Notes under the pieces: generated by a model | The model's database searches: none | Seen by the model: only the letters and a program-made list of their open reading frames with translations | What the model was told of the DNA's origin: nothing | Shown here: positions 36,567 to 46,193 of the stretch, piece after piece | Layout of the letters: the number at the start of each line of letters is the position of its first letter | Numbering within the stretch: the stretch's first letter is position 1 | Program-made: the position numbers and the translations under genes | Assembly (NCBI RefSeq): GCF_025997995.1 | Contig: NZ_AP026683.1 | Coordinates: 186,501-250,500, forward strand | Reading direction: 5' to 3' | DNA: 64,000 bases | Source of the DNA: Sediminibacterium sp. TEGAF015 | GTDB lineage: Bacteria; Bacteroidota; Bacteroidia; Chitinophagales; Chitinophagaceae

Positions 36567-37521
36567 CCGCATCTGATTCCTTTAAATGGCTTACCAGTAT
36601 TTTTACTTTATTCTCAAAAACCTGAATAAGGTTGGCTTCCATATGTTCGCGAGTAGGCTTAAGTATAAAATCGCCTGCTTTGGTTAACCCCCCGAACAAT
36701 ACAATTGCCTCAGGGCTGGAGAACATGACGAAATTGGCAAGGGCCATTCCTAAAATTTTCCCTGTAAACTCGAATATTTCTTTTGCTAGCTCATCACCTT
36801 CGATGGCAGCTTCATATACTTTTTTCGAATCAATCTCATTGAAGGGTATATTTCTGAGTAAACTAGGCTTGTCACTTTTTTGCAGGAATTCAATTGCACT
36901 CAAACGAACGCCGGTTGCAGATGCATAGCTTTCCAATGAACCTTTTTTCTGGGTTCCTTCGTGTAATCTGCCGTCCGGGATGATAATGGTATGGCCCAAT
37001 TCGCCAGCGAATCCATCATGCCCATATACCAGTTTCCCATTGGCAACAATTCCACTCCCTACACCTGTGCCTAAGGTAATCATGATAAAATCATTCATCC
37101 CTTGCGCTGCACCGTACATCATTTCTCCGATGGCTGCTGCATTGGCATCGTTGGTAAGTACTACAGGCAGTTTAAATTTGTCTTCTGCCATTTTACCAAA
37201 TGGGATAATCCCTTTCCATGGAAGATTAGCAGCGTATTCAATGGTGTTCTTATAATAGTTGCCGTTTGGAGCACCAATGCCAATTCCCTTAATTCTACCA
37301 ATTCCGCCAGCCTGCTCAATCAATGGAGCTATATTTTCGTATAGGTCATCAATATAAGGCATCACTTCCATGTGATTGCGTGTACTCATTTCACCGGAAA
37401 ACAATAGGTTTCCAACGCGGTCAACAATACCATATTTGGTGCCTGTTCCACCTATATCAATACCAATTGCCAATGGTTCCATAGCCCCTGTTGTGTTTCT
37501 GATTTCTTGTTTGGAATTCAT
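36526..37521 (-). CDS. ROK-family sugar kinase (glucokinase-like), zinc motif absent
   Basis: A 331-residue ROK kinase. ATP site IGIDIGGTGTKYGIV is near residue 18, catalytic Asp is in LTNDANAAAIGE, and GTGVGSGIV follows. The segment GELGHTIIIPDGR is present, but the CxCGxxGCxE zinc site that normally comes next is HEGTQKKGSLES: the protein contains no cysteine. That variant is, as I recall, widespread in Bacteroidota and not a decay product. It lies 40 bases behind a sugar MFS transporter gene, so it likely phosphorylates imported glucose. Confidence 0.9.
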   Translation of the reverse strand: MNSKQEIRNTTGAMEPLAIGIDIGGTGTKYGIVDRVGNLLFSGEMSTRNHMEVMPYIDDLYENIAPLIEQAGGIGRIKGIGIGAPNGNYYKNTIEYAANLPWKGIIPFGKMAEDKFKLPVVLTNDANAAAIGEMMYGAAQGMNDFIMITLGTGVGSGIVANGKLVYGHDGFAGELGHTIIIPDGRLHEGTQKKGSLESYASATGVRLSAIEFLQKSDKPSLLRNIPFNEIDSKKVYEAAIEGDELAKEIFEFTGKILGMALANFVMFSSPEAIVLFGGLTKAGDFILKPTREHMEANLIQVFENKVKILVSHLKESDAAILGASALVWEMK

Positions 37522-37561
37522 ATTTTCTAATTATTATGAATGAATATGTATTGGATAAAGA

Positions 37562-39169
37562 TTAATGTCCTCCTCCAACTTGTGCATCAAAATCAATTCC
37601 CTGTGCTTTTAATACTGATTTCATTTTTAATGCCAGATAAACCAGAAATGCAAAGCAAGCAGCAGCTATCAGGTAAGATTGATGCATGCCAATAGCAGGG
37701 CTATCTCCAATTGATCCTTGTAATGGCGGAATGATGGCTCCCCCTAAAATCATCATGATTAAAAAGGCAGAGCCTTGACTAGTATATTTTCCTAATCCTC
37801 CAACGCCTAGTGAGAAAATACATGGCCACATTACAGAGCAACATAAACCACCAGCCATAAAAGAATACACAGAAATTAATCCATTGGTGAATACCCCAAT
37901 CAGCATGGCAACAGTTGCCAGTGAAGCAACAGCTACTAAAGTTTTAACTGGTTTCTCTTGTCCGTAGAAAAAGGCTGCAATGGCCAGCGCAATGTAAACA
38001 GCATATCCAAATAAGTCTGACACATCACTGCCGTACAAATTATTTACATAAAGTACTACTCCAAAAGCAAAGAAAGGAACAATAATCGTAGCAATGGTTT
38101 TGGTGGCACCTTTCAGGTTAAATACCCCAATGGCACCAGTCCATCTTCCTATCATTAAACTACCCCAATAGAGTGAAACATATTTGGAAATCTGACTCTC
38201 TTCTAAACCTGCTTCGGTTAAATATCCGGGAATTCTGAGTAATGCGCCAAAATTATTGTCAATGGTTACTTCCACTCCCACATATACAAAAATCCCAATC
38301 ATGCCATAAATCAATTGTTGGTATTTCATAGCACCCCATCCTTCCGGATTTTTTACTGCCAGACTGTTGGAGTAAAATAAAATTCCTACGACACTAATGA
38401 GTGAAAGTAACAATAAAGTTAGTTTGGGCACTTCAGTGAATTGTCCAACAATTATAATTGCGCCTATTAATAAAGTCATCACAAATAAGGAGGAAGCAGC
38501 TTTGTTTGCTTTTTCAAATTTTTCATCATTCTTGCCTTCGGGCAATTTAGATACTGCAAAGAAAATGGCGACAGCTGCAAATACACCTGCAACAATCAAA
38601 TAAAGGGTATTGATATTGGTTACGGTAACTTCTGTGTTAGCATTGCCTACTGAACCAAATAAAAAGAAACTAACAATAATAGGCCCCAATGTGGTACCCA
38701 GCGAGTTTACACCTCCTGCCAGATTCAAACGATGGGAACCTGTTGAAGGATCGCCTAATACGATTGCAAAAGGTTGTGCCGAAGTTTGTTGAAGGGAGAA
38801 TCCCAACGCAACAATAAAGAAAGAACCAAGAATGGCAGGGAATGAGTTTGCATTGGCAGATGGAATAATCAGTAATGCACCTACCACTGAAATAGCAAGA
38901 CCATAAATGATTCCTTTTTTGTAACCGATTTTATTCAAGATATCATATCCTACAAAATTGGATAGTATAAACAGAATTAGGGAACCAATGAAATAAGCTC
39001 CATAAAATGCGGAACCAATCAATTGTGATTCAAATTGATTCAACTGAAAATGATTTTTTGCAAAGGGGATAAAAATGCTATTGGACGCAGCAATAAAACC
39101 CCAAAAGAAAAATACAATAACAAGGGTGGCTAAAGCACCAGAATTGGTAGGCTGTTTAGGTTGACTCAT
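37562..39169 (-). CDS. FucP/GluP-type sugar MFS transporter
   Basis: A 535-residue inner membrane proton-sugar symporter of the glucose/galactose (GluP/FucP) group, with about twelve helices. Family segments: FFFWGFIAASNSIFIPF, SAFYGAYFIGSLI, and ALGFSLQQTSAQPFA. It is longer than FucP (about 440) mostly because of extra loops and two additional hydrophobic segments around the middle. The ROK kinase gene follows 40 bases downstream, suggesting uptake coupled to phosphorylation. It is divergent from glgA. Confidence 0.92.
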   Translation of the reverse strand: MSQPKQPTNSGALATLVIVFFFWGFIAASNSIFIPFAKNHFQLNQFESQLIGSAFYGAYFIGSLILFILSNFVGYDILNKIGYKKGIIYGLAISVVGALLIIPSANANSFPAILGSFFIVALGFSLQQTSAQPFAIVLGDPSTGSHRLNLAGGVNSLGTTLGPIIVSFFLFGSVGNANTEVTVTNINTLYLIVAGVFAAVAIFFAVSKLPEGKNDEKFEKANKAASSLFVMTLLIGAIIIVGQFTEVPKLTLLLLSLISVVGILFYSNSLAVKNPEGWGAMKYQQLIYGMIGIFVYVGVEVTIDNNFGALLRIPGYLTEAGLEESQISKYVSLYWGSLMIGRWTGAIGVFNLKGATKTIATIIVPFFAFGVVLYVNNLYGSDVSDLFGYAVYIALAIAAFFYGQEKPVKTLVAVASLATVAMLIGVFTNGLISVYSFMAGGLCCSVMWPCIFSLGVGGLGKYTSQGSAFLIMMILGGAIIPPLQGSIGDSPAIGMHQSYLIAAACFAFLVYLALKMKSVLKAQGIDFDAQVGGGH

Positions 39170-39292
39170 AACAATCGTTCAATTTTACAAACAGGGAAAA
39201 TAGTAATAATTGATTGAAGCAAAAATTTTAAATCGGAATTTGAGGGAATCAGTTTATTAGCTATCTTGAAAAAGAAGTCATAATAGCATTTT

Positions 39293-40708
39293 ATGGAAAT
39301 TATACATGTTAGTGCAGAGTGTTATCCGGTGGCAAAAGCAGGCGGATTGGGAGATGTGGTAGGTGCTTTGCCTAAATACCAGTGCAAATCAGGAGATATT
39401 GCCAAAGTAATTATGCCCATGTATCGCACCAAGTTTCTTTATGAAAACGACTGGACGGTCGATTTCAAGGGTAGTGCCAATTTGGGTAACTGGAATTTTG
39501 ATTTTACTGTGATTAAAGAGCCGACTAATAAGTTGGGGTTCGACCTGTTTTTAATTGATATCAATGGGCTGCTCGATCGCCAGAAAATATATGGTTACGA
39601 CGATGATGCAGAACGGTTCACTGCTTTTCAGATAGCGGTAGTTAGCTGGATCAGTAGTTGGGAACATAAGCCTGATGTGGTGCATTGTCATGATCATCAT
39701 ACTTCGCTTATACCCTTCATGATGAAGTATTGTTATGCCTTTCAGCACTTGGGTTCTGTGCCTACCGTTTTTACCATTCATAATGGACAGTACCAGGGAT
39801 GGATGGGCTGGGATAAAAGCATTTATATACCCAAATGGGATTTATGGAAACGTGGCATGCTCGATTGGGCAGGAAATATTAATCCCCTCGCGTCAGGTGT
39901 AAAATGTGCGGATAAAGTTACCACGGTTAGTTGGAGCTATATGGATGAGTTAAGACATAATGCCAATGGGCTAGAAGCTTTGTTTGAATATGAAAAGGGG
40001 AAGTGCCTTGGTATATTAAACGGTATTGATAATGAAGTCTGGAATCCGGAAACAGATACCTATTTAGCCCATCATTATTCAATAAAGACAGTAAAAAAAG
40101 GAAAAGAACAAAATAAGAAAATACTCTGCGAACAGTTCGGATTGGATATTTCCAAGCCTTTATTTGTGTTCATTGGAAGATTGGTAGGCGAAAAAGCAGC
40201 AGATATACTGCCTGATGCCATTAGAACCGCTATGCATCAAACACAGGGTAATGCATGCTTTCTGATATTGGGTAGTGGGGAAACGAATATCGAATGGGAG
40301 TTACAGCAGATGACGAATCATCACCAGGGAATATACAATGCCTACATTGGATACAATGAACAGCTAAGTCATCTGATATATGCCGGTGCCGATTTCTTAT
40401 TAATGCCCAGCAGGGTAGAGCCCTGTGGGTTGAATCAAATGTATGCTATGCGGTATGGAACGGTACCTGTAGTAAGAAGCACAGGGGGCTTACAAGATAC
40501 GGTAACCGATATGGGCGATTCGGACGGGTTTGGCATTCGATTTAATAATGCTACCGTGGAAGATTTGGCGTATTCTATTGGCAGGGGTGTCTCTGTTTAT
40601 CAAGATCAGGCGCATATGGACAAAATGCGTAAGCAAATGATGCAAATTGACCATAGTTGGGAGAGTACGGTTGCGGAATACCGACAAGTTTACCAGAATT
40701 TAAAATAA
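39293..40708 (+). CDS. glgA: Glycogen synthase (GT5)
   Basis: A 471-residue full-length GlgA transferring glucose from ADP-glucose to alpha-1,4-glucan. The acceptor/donor KAGGL motif is at 15-19, VVHCHDHHTSLIPF lies near 125, FVFIGRLVGEKAADI starts domain two, and the donor site with Glu is in PSRVEPCGLNQMYAMRYG. It lies 57 bases ahead of glgC, forming a glgA-glgC unit, opposite to the sugar transporter-kinase operon. Compare the stripped GT5 homologue at 15584. Confidence 0.97.
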   Translation: MEIIHVSAECYPVAKAGGLGDVVGALPKYQCKSGDIAKVIMPMYRTKFLYENDWTVDFKGSANLGNWNFDFTVIKEPTNKLGFDLFLIDINGLLDRQKIYGYDDDAERFTAFQIAVVSWISSWEHKPDVVHCHDHHTSLIPFMMKYCYAFQHLGSVPTVFTIHNGQYQGWMGWDKSIYIPKWDLWKRGMLDWAGNINPLASGVKCADKVTTVSWSYMDELRHNANGLEALFEYEKGKCLGILNGIDNEVWNPETDTYLAHHYSIKTVKKGKEQNKKILCEQFGLDISKPLFVFIGRLVGEKAADILPDAIRTAMHQTQGNACFLILGSGETNIEWELQQMTNHHQGIYNAYIGYNEQLSHLIYAGADFLLMPSRVEPCGLNQMYAMRYGTVPVVRSTGGLQDTVTDMGDSDGFGIRFNNATVEDLAYSIGRGVSVYQDQAHMDKMRKQMMQIDHSWESTVAEYRQVYQNLK

Positions 40709-40765
40709 AAAAACTAACTTCAAAGCAGTATAAAGCTATCAAAATATAAAAGCGAAAATCAATTT

Positions 40766-42049
40766 ATGAGTACTTTATCCAAATCAGTTTTGGCTGTGAT
40801 ATTAGGCGGGGGAGCAGGTACCCGACTTTTCCCTTTAACTGCAAGTAGATCAAAACCAGCAGTACCTATTGCAGGTAAATACCGTTTGGTTGATATACCC
40901 ATTAGCAACTGTATCAATAGTGGAATCAATCGCATGTTTGTTTTAACGCAGTTTAACTCTGCTTCATTAAATAAGCATATAAAAAACACGTATCATTTTA
41001 GTGCATTCAGCACTGGATTCGTTGATATTCTTGCAGCGGAGCAGACTCCCGATAACCCTGGATGGTTTCAGGGTACTGCAGATGCGGTAAGACAATCTTT
41101 GAGACATATTTCTAATTTAGAGTACGATTATATTCTGATTTTAAGTGGGGATCAATTGTACCAAATGGATTTTGGGGATATGATGAAAAATCATATTGAT
41201 AGCCAAACCGATATTTCTATTGCAACCATTCCTGTAGACGATCGTGACGCTCCTGAATTTGGGATTTTAAAAACCAATGAGCAGAATGTGATCACTTCCT
41301 TTATTGAGAAACCCAAAAAAGATATTCTTCCAGAATGGGTAAGTGATACAGGTGCAGAAATGCAGAAGCAGGGAAGAAATTACCTGGCATCCATGGGTAT
41401 CTATATTTTCAATAAAAAAATTCTCGATAAATTATTGAATGAAGCACATCCCAATGCTACCGATTTTGGTAAAGAAATTATTCCAGATTCCATTGAGAAT
41501 TATAAAGTGTCTAGTTTCCAGTATGATGGCTATTGGACAGATATCGGAAATATTTATTCTTTCTATGAAGCGAACCTCGCCTTAACACAGGAAATACCTC
41601 CTTTCAATTTATTTGATAATACCAAAACAGTATACAGTCGTGCACGTATGTTGCCACCAGCCAAAATTAGTGGCACCACTTTAGAGAAAACCATTATTGC
41701 GGAAGGATCTATTATTCATGCCAGCCGAATTGAACAAAGCGTAGTAGGTATTCGTTCACGCATAGGACATGGCACCACCGTAGTGAGTACTTATATCATG
41801 GGTAATGACTATTATGAAACCATTGAAGAAATGGAATTGAACACTAGTAAAGGTCTGCCTAAAATTGGTATTGGAGAACGTTGTTATATCAAGGATGCGA
41901 TTATAGATAAGAACTGTCGCATTGGTAACGATGTGCGTATCAATGGGGGTAGTCATTTGCCCAATACAGACCATCCTTTATATACCGTAAAAGACGGAAT
42001 TGTGGTGGTAAAGAAGACCGCTATACTGCCGGATGGATTTGTGATTTAA
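40766..42049 (+). CDS. glgC: Glucose-1-phosphate adenylyltransferase
   Basis: A 427-residue enzyme making ADP-glucose, the committed step of glycogen synthesis. N-terminal GGGAGTRLFPLTASRSKPAVP carries the catalytic and effector-binding residues, FQGTADAVRQ and ILSGDQLYQMDF form the nucleotide site, FIEKP and DIGNIYSFYEANL follow, and the C-terminal part is a left-handed beta-helix for allosteric control. It forms a pair with glgA; a weak hairpin lies after the stop. Confidence 0.97.
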   Translation: MSTLSKSVLAVILGGGAGTRLFPLTASRSKPAVPIAGKYRLVDIPISNCINSGINRMFVLTQFNSASLNKHIKNTYHFSAFSTGFVDILAAEQTPDNPGWFQGTADAVRQSLRHISNLEYDYILILSGDQLYQMDFGDMMKNHIDSQTDISIATIPVDDRDAPEFGILKTNEQNVITSFIEKPKKDILPEWVSDTGAEMQKQGRNYLASMGIYIFNKKILDKLLNEAHPNATDFGKEIIPDSIENYKVSSFQYDGYWTDIGNIYSFYEANLALTQEIPPFNLFDNTKTVYSRARMLPPAKISGTTLEKTIIAEGSIIHASRIEQSVVGIRSRIGHGTTVVSTYIMGNDYYETIEEMELNTSKGLPKIGIGERCYIKDAIIDKNCRIGNDVRINGGSHLPNTDHPLYTVKDGIVVVKKTAILPDGFVI

Positions 42050-42078
42050 GCATTTTTTATCTTAATATATTTTCATGG

Positions 42079-42104
42079 ACATCCTCTTTATGGGGATGTA
42101 TTTC
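42079..42104 (+). terminator. Weak hairpin after glgC, possible terminator
   Basis: Six-bp stem ACATCC (42079-42084) with GGATGT (42094-42099), followed by ATTTCTTT. The stem is short and the T run interrupted, so termination is uncertain. Confidence 0.35.
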
Positions 42105-42161
42105 TTTGTATATTGAGATGTGTATTCATTACACAATGTCAACTTATAAACAACGATTGCT

Positions 42162-43493
42162 ATGTCTACTACCCCTAAAGCGGTACTGCCTAAACTTAGT
42201 TTCTGGCAGATCTGGAATATGTGCTTTGGTTTTTTCGGTATTCAGTTCGGCTGGAGTTTACAGATGGGGAATATGAGTGCCATTTATGAATACCTGGGTG
42301 CAAGTCCTGAACAGATTCCAGGTCTCTGGTTGGCTGCTCCTATGACAGGTTTGATTGTTCAACCAATTATTGGTTATATGAGTGATAGAACCTGGCACCC
42401 AAGGTTAGGAAGAAGAAGGCCCTATTTTTTAATTGGAGCAATACTTAGTTCACTTGCGCTGTTTATCATGCCCAATTCATCTGCAATATGGATGGCAGCA
42501 GGAGTATTGTGGATTTTGGATTCCTGTATCAATATTAGCATGGAGCCCTTTCGTGCATTTGTGGCAGATAATTTAGACGAGGAACAACAGCCAATGGGTT
42601 TTGCCATGCAAAGCATGTTTATAGGTCTTGCTTCTTTTATTGCCGGTTACTTACCTCAGAAGCTGGTGCAGTGGCTGGGCGTTTCCAGAGAAAAAACTGC
42701 CGGAGGTATTCCAGAAAACATCATGTACTCTTTTTACATTGGTGCAGCAGTTTTTCTACTGGCCGTTTTATATACGGTAATTAAGAGCAAAGAATATCCA
42801 CCTGCGGATCCTGATTGGAAAAAGAAACTGGATGAGGAAGGAAAAGGGTTTATGGGTGGTGTGAAAGAAATTTTTAGTGCAGTAGCCAATATGCCAGACC
42901 AGATGAAGCGCCTTGCTTTGGTTAATTTTTTAACCTGGCCGGGATTGTTTCTCATGTGGTTTTATTACAGTACGGGAGTGGCCACAGATATATTTGGGGG
43001 GAGAACAACTGATGCAAGTGATTTATACACCCAGGGTTTAGAGTACGCCAATACCACTTCTGCCATTTTGAACTTGGTTACTTTTGGATTTTCATTCTCC
43101 TTGCCTTTTTGGGTGAATAAACTGGGAAAAAAATATACGCATTCTCTTTGTTTGGTGTTGGGAGGTATTGGATTGATTTCGGTTAAATATGTAACTGATC
43201 CTTCATTTCTTTATTTGTCCATGGGCTTAGTGGGAATTGCCTGGGCCTCTATTTTATCGATGCCTTATTCTATGTTGGCGGGTTGCATTCCTCCAGCTAA
43301 AATGGGGATTTACATGGGTATTTTTAACTTCTTTATTGTGCTGCCAGAAATTATTGCTTCCTTATTTTTTGGAGAAGTAATGGAAAATGTTTTGCATAAT
43401 GATCGATTATTAGCAGTGCAAGTAGGAGGGGGATTATTATTGGCTGCTGCCATAGTATGTGCACTAGTGGTTAAAGAAAATAAAACGAAATAA
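42162..43493 (+). CDS. SLC45/GPH-like sugar MFS transporter
   Basis: A 443-residue transporter with about twelve helices. MSTTPK then FWQIWNMCFGFFGIQFGWSLQMGNMS, PIIGYMSDRTWHPRLGRRRPYFLIGA and FRAFVADNLDEEQ place it in the SLC45/sucrose-maltose transporter group; the GRRRP loop is characteristic. The exported GH13 amylase gene starts four bases after the stop, so maltose or maltodextrin is the likely substrate (inference from context). Confidence 0.88.
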   Translation: MSTTPKAVLPKLSFWQIWNMCFGFFGIQFGWSLQMGNMSAIYEYLGASPEQIPGLWLAAPMTGLIVQPIIGYMSDRTWHPRLGRRRPYFLIGAILSSLALFIMPNSSAIWMAAGVLWILDSCINISMEPFRAFVADNLDEEQQPMGFAMQSMFIGLASFIAGYLPQKLVQWLGVSREKTAGGIPENIMYSFYIGAAVFLLAVLYTVIKSKEYPPADPDWKKKLDEEGKGFMGGVKEIFSAVANMPDQMKRLALVNFLTWPGLFLMWFYYSTGVATDIFGGRTTDASDLYTQGLEYANTTSAILNLVTFGFSFSLPFWVNKLGKKYTHSLCLVLGGIGLISVKYVTDPSFLYLSMGLVGIAWASILSMPYSMLAGCIPPAKMGIYMGIFNFFIVLPEIIASLFFGEVMENVLHNDRLLAVQVGGGLLLAAAIVCALVVKENKTK

Positions 43494-43496
43494 AGC

Positions 43497-45392
43497 ATGC
43501 GTAAGAAAATTAAAACTGCCATTGGGGGAATTCTTTTTGTTTTCTCTTTTATGCAATTGCAAGCCCAAACAAATGGCAACAACACCATTCAGTTGTTTCC
43601 TACGAATTGGTTTACTGGAATGAAATGGAATAAAGTGCAGCTGTTGGTGCGCAATACCAATGCTTCTTTTGACAATGTTTCTGTAACCACCCAATATCCT
43701 GGAGTAAGCATCACTAAACTTCATTCCTTCGAAAATAAAAAATACCTGGCGATTGATTTGACCATTCAGCCATCAGCCAAACCCGGCAAAGTGCAATTGC
43801 AATTGAATGGCGGCAGTTCTAAAACAAGTGTAACTTGGGAACTGAAGGCCCGCAGAAAAGGAATGGGCACTTCTTATGCCAACGGGGTTACGGCAAAGGA
43901 TTTTATTTATTTATTGATGCCAGATAGATTTAGCAATGGGAATCCGGCCAATGATAAAGTAGTTGGTTATCATGATACAATTGTGAATAGGAAGGATCCT
44001 ATCAAAAGACATGGTGGAGACTTGGAGGGAGTTGCCAATCAACTGGACTATCTAAAAGAATTGGGCGTAACTGCCATCTGGATGACACCTGTTATTGAAA
44101 ATGATATGCCATTGCAAAGTGAGCAAGCTGGTATGATGGCAGGTTATCACGGATATTGGTTTACCAATCACTATGCCATTGATAAAAGACTAGGTGGAGA
44201 AAAAGCGTACAAGAATTTAATTGATGCTGCGCATGCAAAAGGAATTAAAATTATTCAAGACGCAGTGTATAATCATATAGGGAATGAGCATTGGATGTAT
44301 AAGGATGCTCCTGATAAAGACTGGATTAATCAGTGGGCAACTTACACCAATACCAACCATCGCGACGAAGCCATATTTGATCCGATGGGTAATGCAACAG
44401 ATAAGAAAGTGATGCTAGACGGATGGTTTGTGCCACACCTGCCTGATATCAATCAGCGTAATCCCTTTGTGTCAAACTATTTAATTCAACATGCATTGTG
44501 GACAGTGGAAGAGTTTGGTATTGACGGTTGGCGGGTAGACACCTACAAATACTGCGATGAGGCTTTCATGAATAAAGTGAACACTGCTTTGGAAAAAGAT
44601 TTCCCAACCATCAGCATTTTTGGTGAAGCGGTGGCTAATACCGTAGCAGGAAGTGCCTACTTCACCAGGAATAATATGAATGCAGCTTTTAAACACAATG
44701 CACCTGGAACAACCGATTTCCCCTTGAGTTATGCCATGATGGATGCGCTGAATCAACCTTTTGGCTGGACGCAAGGAGTGAATAAATTGTATATGACTTT
44801 GTCACAGGATTTATTGTATCAGGCTCCTGAAAAGAACTGTATTTTTCTCGACAACCACGATATGGAAAGATTTGTTTCCATGATAGGGGAAGACATGAAC
44901 AAATACAAAATGGGCATGAATCTCTTGTTTACCTTAAGAGGTATCCCTCAATTGTATTATGGTACTGAATTGTGGATGAAAAATTTTAAAGATCCCAATG
45001 ATGGAATGGTCCGTCTGGATTTTCCTGGCGGGTTCCCGAATGACCTGAGCAAGCACCCACTTGCCGGCGGTCTTACTCCCACCGAAAACGCTGCCTATCA
45101 GTATGTGAAAGCCCTGGCCAATTTCCGAAAGAAAAATACGGCTTTGCAAACAGGCAAAATGATGCAGTATTTGCCAAAAGATGGCTTATATGTTTATTTC
45201 AGGTATGATGAAAATTCAACAATAATGGTGGTATTGAATGCTTCCTCCAAATCGAACACACTGGAATGGAAGCAGTATACGGAAAAAACCAAAGGATTTA
45301 GTCAGGCATATGATGTATTATCAGGCGAAATGTTGACAGATAAGAAGTTATTGGCTCCCATGGAATCCAGGGTAGTTTTATTATCAAAATAA
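43497..45392 (+). CDS. Exported GH13 alpha-amylase (neopullulanase/cyclomaltodextrinase-like)
   Basis: A 631-residue periplasmic or outer-membrane-facing glucanase with a signal peptide (through LQAQ). An N-terminal Ig-like cyclomaltodextrinase domain (about 25-125) precedes the (beta/alpha)8 barrel: DAVYNHIG, nucleophile Asp in DGWRVDTYKYC, acid/base Glu in IFGEAV, and FLDNHDMERF. The layout resembles SusA of Bacteroides. It is coupled to the MFS gene (4-base gap): maltodextrin cut outside the cytoplasm, sugar imported, and glucose stored through glgC/glgA upstream. Confidence 0.93.
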   Translation: MRKKIKTAIGGILFVFSFMQLQAQTNGNNTIQLFPTNWFTGMKWNKVQLLVRNTNASFDNVSVTTQYPGVSITKLHSFENKKYLAIDLTIQPSAKPGKVQLQLNGGSSKTSVTWELKARRKGMGTSYANGVTAKDFIYLLMPDRFSNGNPANDKVVGYHDTIVNRKDPIKRHGGDLEGVANQLDYLKELGVTAIWMTPVIENDMPLQSEQAGMMAGYHGYWFTNHYAIDKRLGGEKAYKNLIDAAHAKGIKIIQDAVYNHIGNEHWMYKDAPDKDWINQWATYTNTNHRDEAIFDPMGNATDKKVMLDGWFVPHLPDINQRNPFVSNYLIQHALWTVEEFGIDGWRVDTYKYCDEAFMNKVNTALEKDFPTISIFGEAVANTVAGSAYFTRNNMNAAFKHNAPGTTDFPLSYAMMDALNQPFGWTQGVNKLYMTLSQDLLYQAPEKNCIFLDNHDMERFVSMIGEDMNKYKMGMNLLFTLRGIPQLYYGTELWMKNFKDPNDGMVRLDFPGGFPNDLSKHPLAGGLTPTENAAYQYVKALANFRKKNTALQTGKMMQYLPKDGLYVYFRYDENSTIMVVLNASSKSNTLEWKQYTEKTKGFSQAYDVLSGEMLTDKKLLAPMESRVVLLSK

Positions 45393-45404
45393 AACCAATA
45401 TGTT

Positions 45405-45412
45405 TAACTTTG
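45405..45412 (+). promoter_or_regulatory. -7 box of the Crp/Fnr regulator gene
   Basis: TAACTTTG, an exact TAnnTTTG match, 23 bases before the ATG at 45436. Confidence 0.5.
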
Positions 45413-45435
45413 TTTAAAGCAATACCTCGGTAGTA

Positions 45436-46149
45436 ATGAAGAATAACGGATCCATTGAAACAGGTTGTTTACATTGTAATGTTCGTTTAAGCTCTGTTTT
45501 CAATGTTTTGGATACGGAACAAACGCAGGAACTCTGTTCACATAAATCTTGCGCTGTTTACAAGAAAGGTCAGTATGTATTTACCGAGAATGGACTTCCT
45601 AATGGACTGTTTTGCATTAACAGTGGTAAAATAAAGTTAACCACTACCGGTTATGATGGTAAGGAGCAAATATTGCGCCTAGTAAAGTCGGGAGATATTT
45701 TGGGCTATCGTGCCTTGCTTTCCAACGAACGCTATCACTGTTCAGCAGTTACACTGGAAGATGCTTCCATCTGCATAATTGATAAAAAATACTTTTTTGA
45801 TGCACTGGCGTCATCTCCTAAACTCATGTTTGAAGTAGTAAAGAAGATGAGTCAAGATCTTAAAGTTGCGGAAGACCATATTGTTTCGCTTTCACAGAAA
45901 AATGTAAGAGAGCGAATGGCGGAAGCCCTCTTGTTTTTGAAAGCTACCTATGGATTTGAGGAGGACAATCAAACGCTGAATGTGAGTTTGAGCAGGGAAG
46001 AAATTGCCGATTATGTGGGAACATCCACTGAATCTTGTATCAGGCTATTGTCCGAGTTTAACACCGACAAGCTGATTCAGTTAAAAGGAAAGAAAATTAG
46101 CATTCTTAATTTACAAAAGCTTATCCAGACAGCCAATATTGAGGACTAA
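45436..46149 (+). CDS. Crp/Fnr-family transcription regulator, FNR-like cysteines
   Basis: A 237-residue regulator: cyclic-nucleotide-like beta-barrel (about 25-140) and C-terminal winged HTH with SREEIADYVGTSTESCIRLLSEF, which includes the Glu/Ser and Arg recognition positions of FNR. Cysteines at 11, 14, 34 and 39 in the N-terminal part, plus 102 and 113, could bind an oxygen-labile Fe-S cluster as in FNR, though the spacing differs (C-x2-C, then C-x4-C). The neighbouring cbb3 oxidase operon makes an oxygen-sensing role likely. A palindrome resembling an FNR site lies just after its stop. Confidence 0.88.
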   Translation: MKNNGSIETGCLHCNVRLSSVFNVLDTEQTQELCSHKSCAVYKKGQYVFTENGLPNGLFCINSGKIKLTTTGYDGKEQILRLVKSGDILGYRALLSNERYHCSAVTLEDASICIIDKKYFFDALASSPKLMFEVVKKMSQDLKVAEDHIVSLSQKNVRERMAEALLFLKATYGFEEDNQTLNVSLSREEIADYVGTSTESCIRLLSEFNTDKLIQLKGKKISILNLQKLIQTANIED

Positions 46150-46158
46150 ACAGATTTT

Positions 46159-46172
46159 ATGATTTTAATCAT
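46159..46172. promoter_or_regulatory. FNR/Crp-like palindrome ahead of the hemerythrin-like gene
   Basis: ATGAT-TTTA-ATCAT: perfect 5-bp arms with a 4-base spacer, differing from the FNR consensus TTGAT-N4-ATCAA only at the outermost base of each arm. It lies about 64 bases upstream of the predicted transcription start for the gene at 46243, a position suited to activation. Confidence 0.6.
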
Positions 46173-46193
46173 ATTTCTGCATTTCAAATCTCA

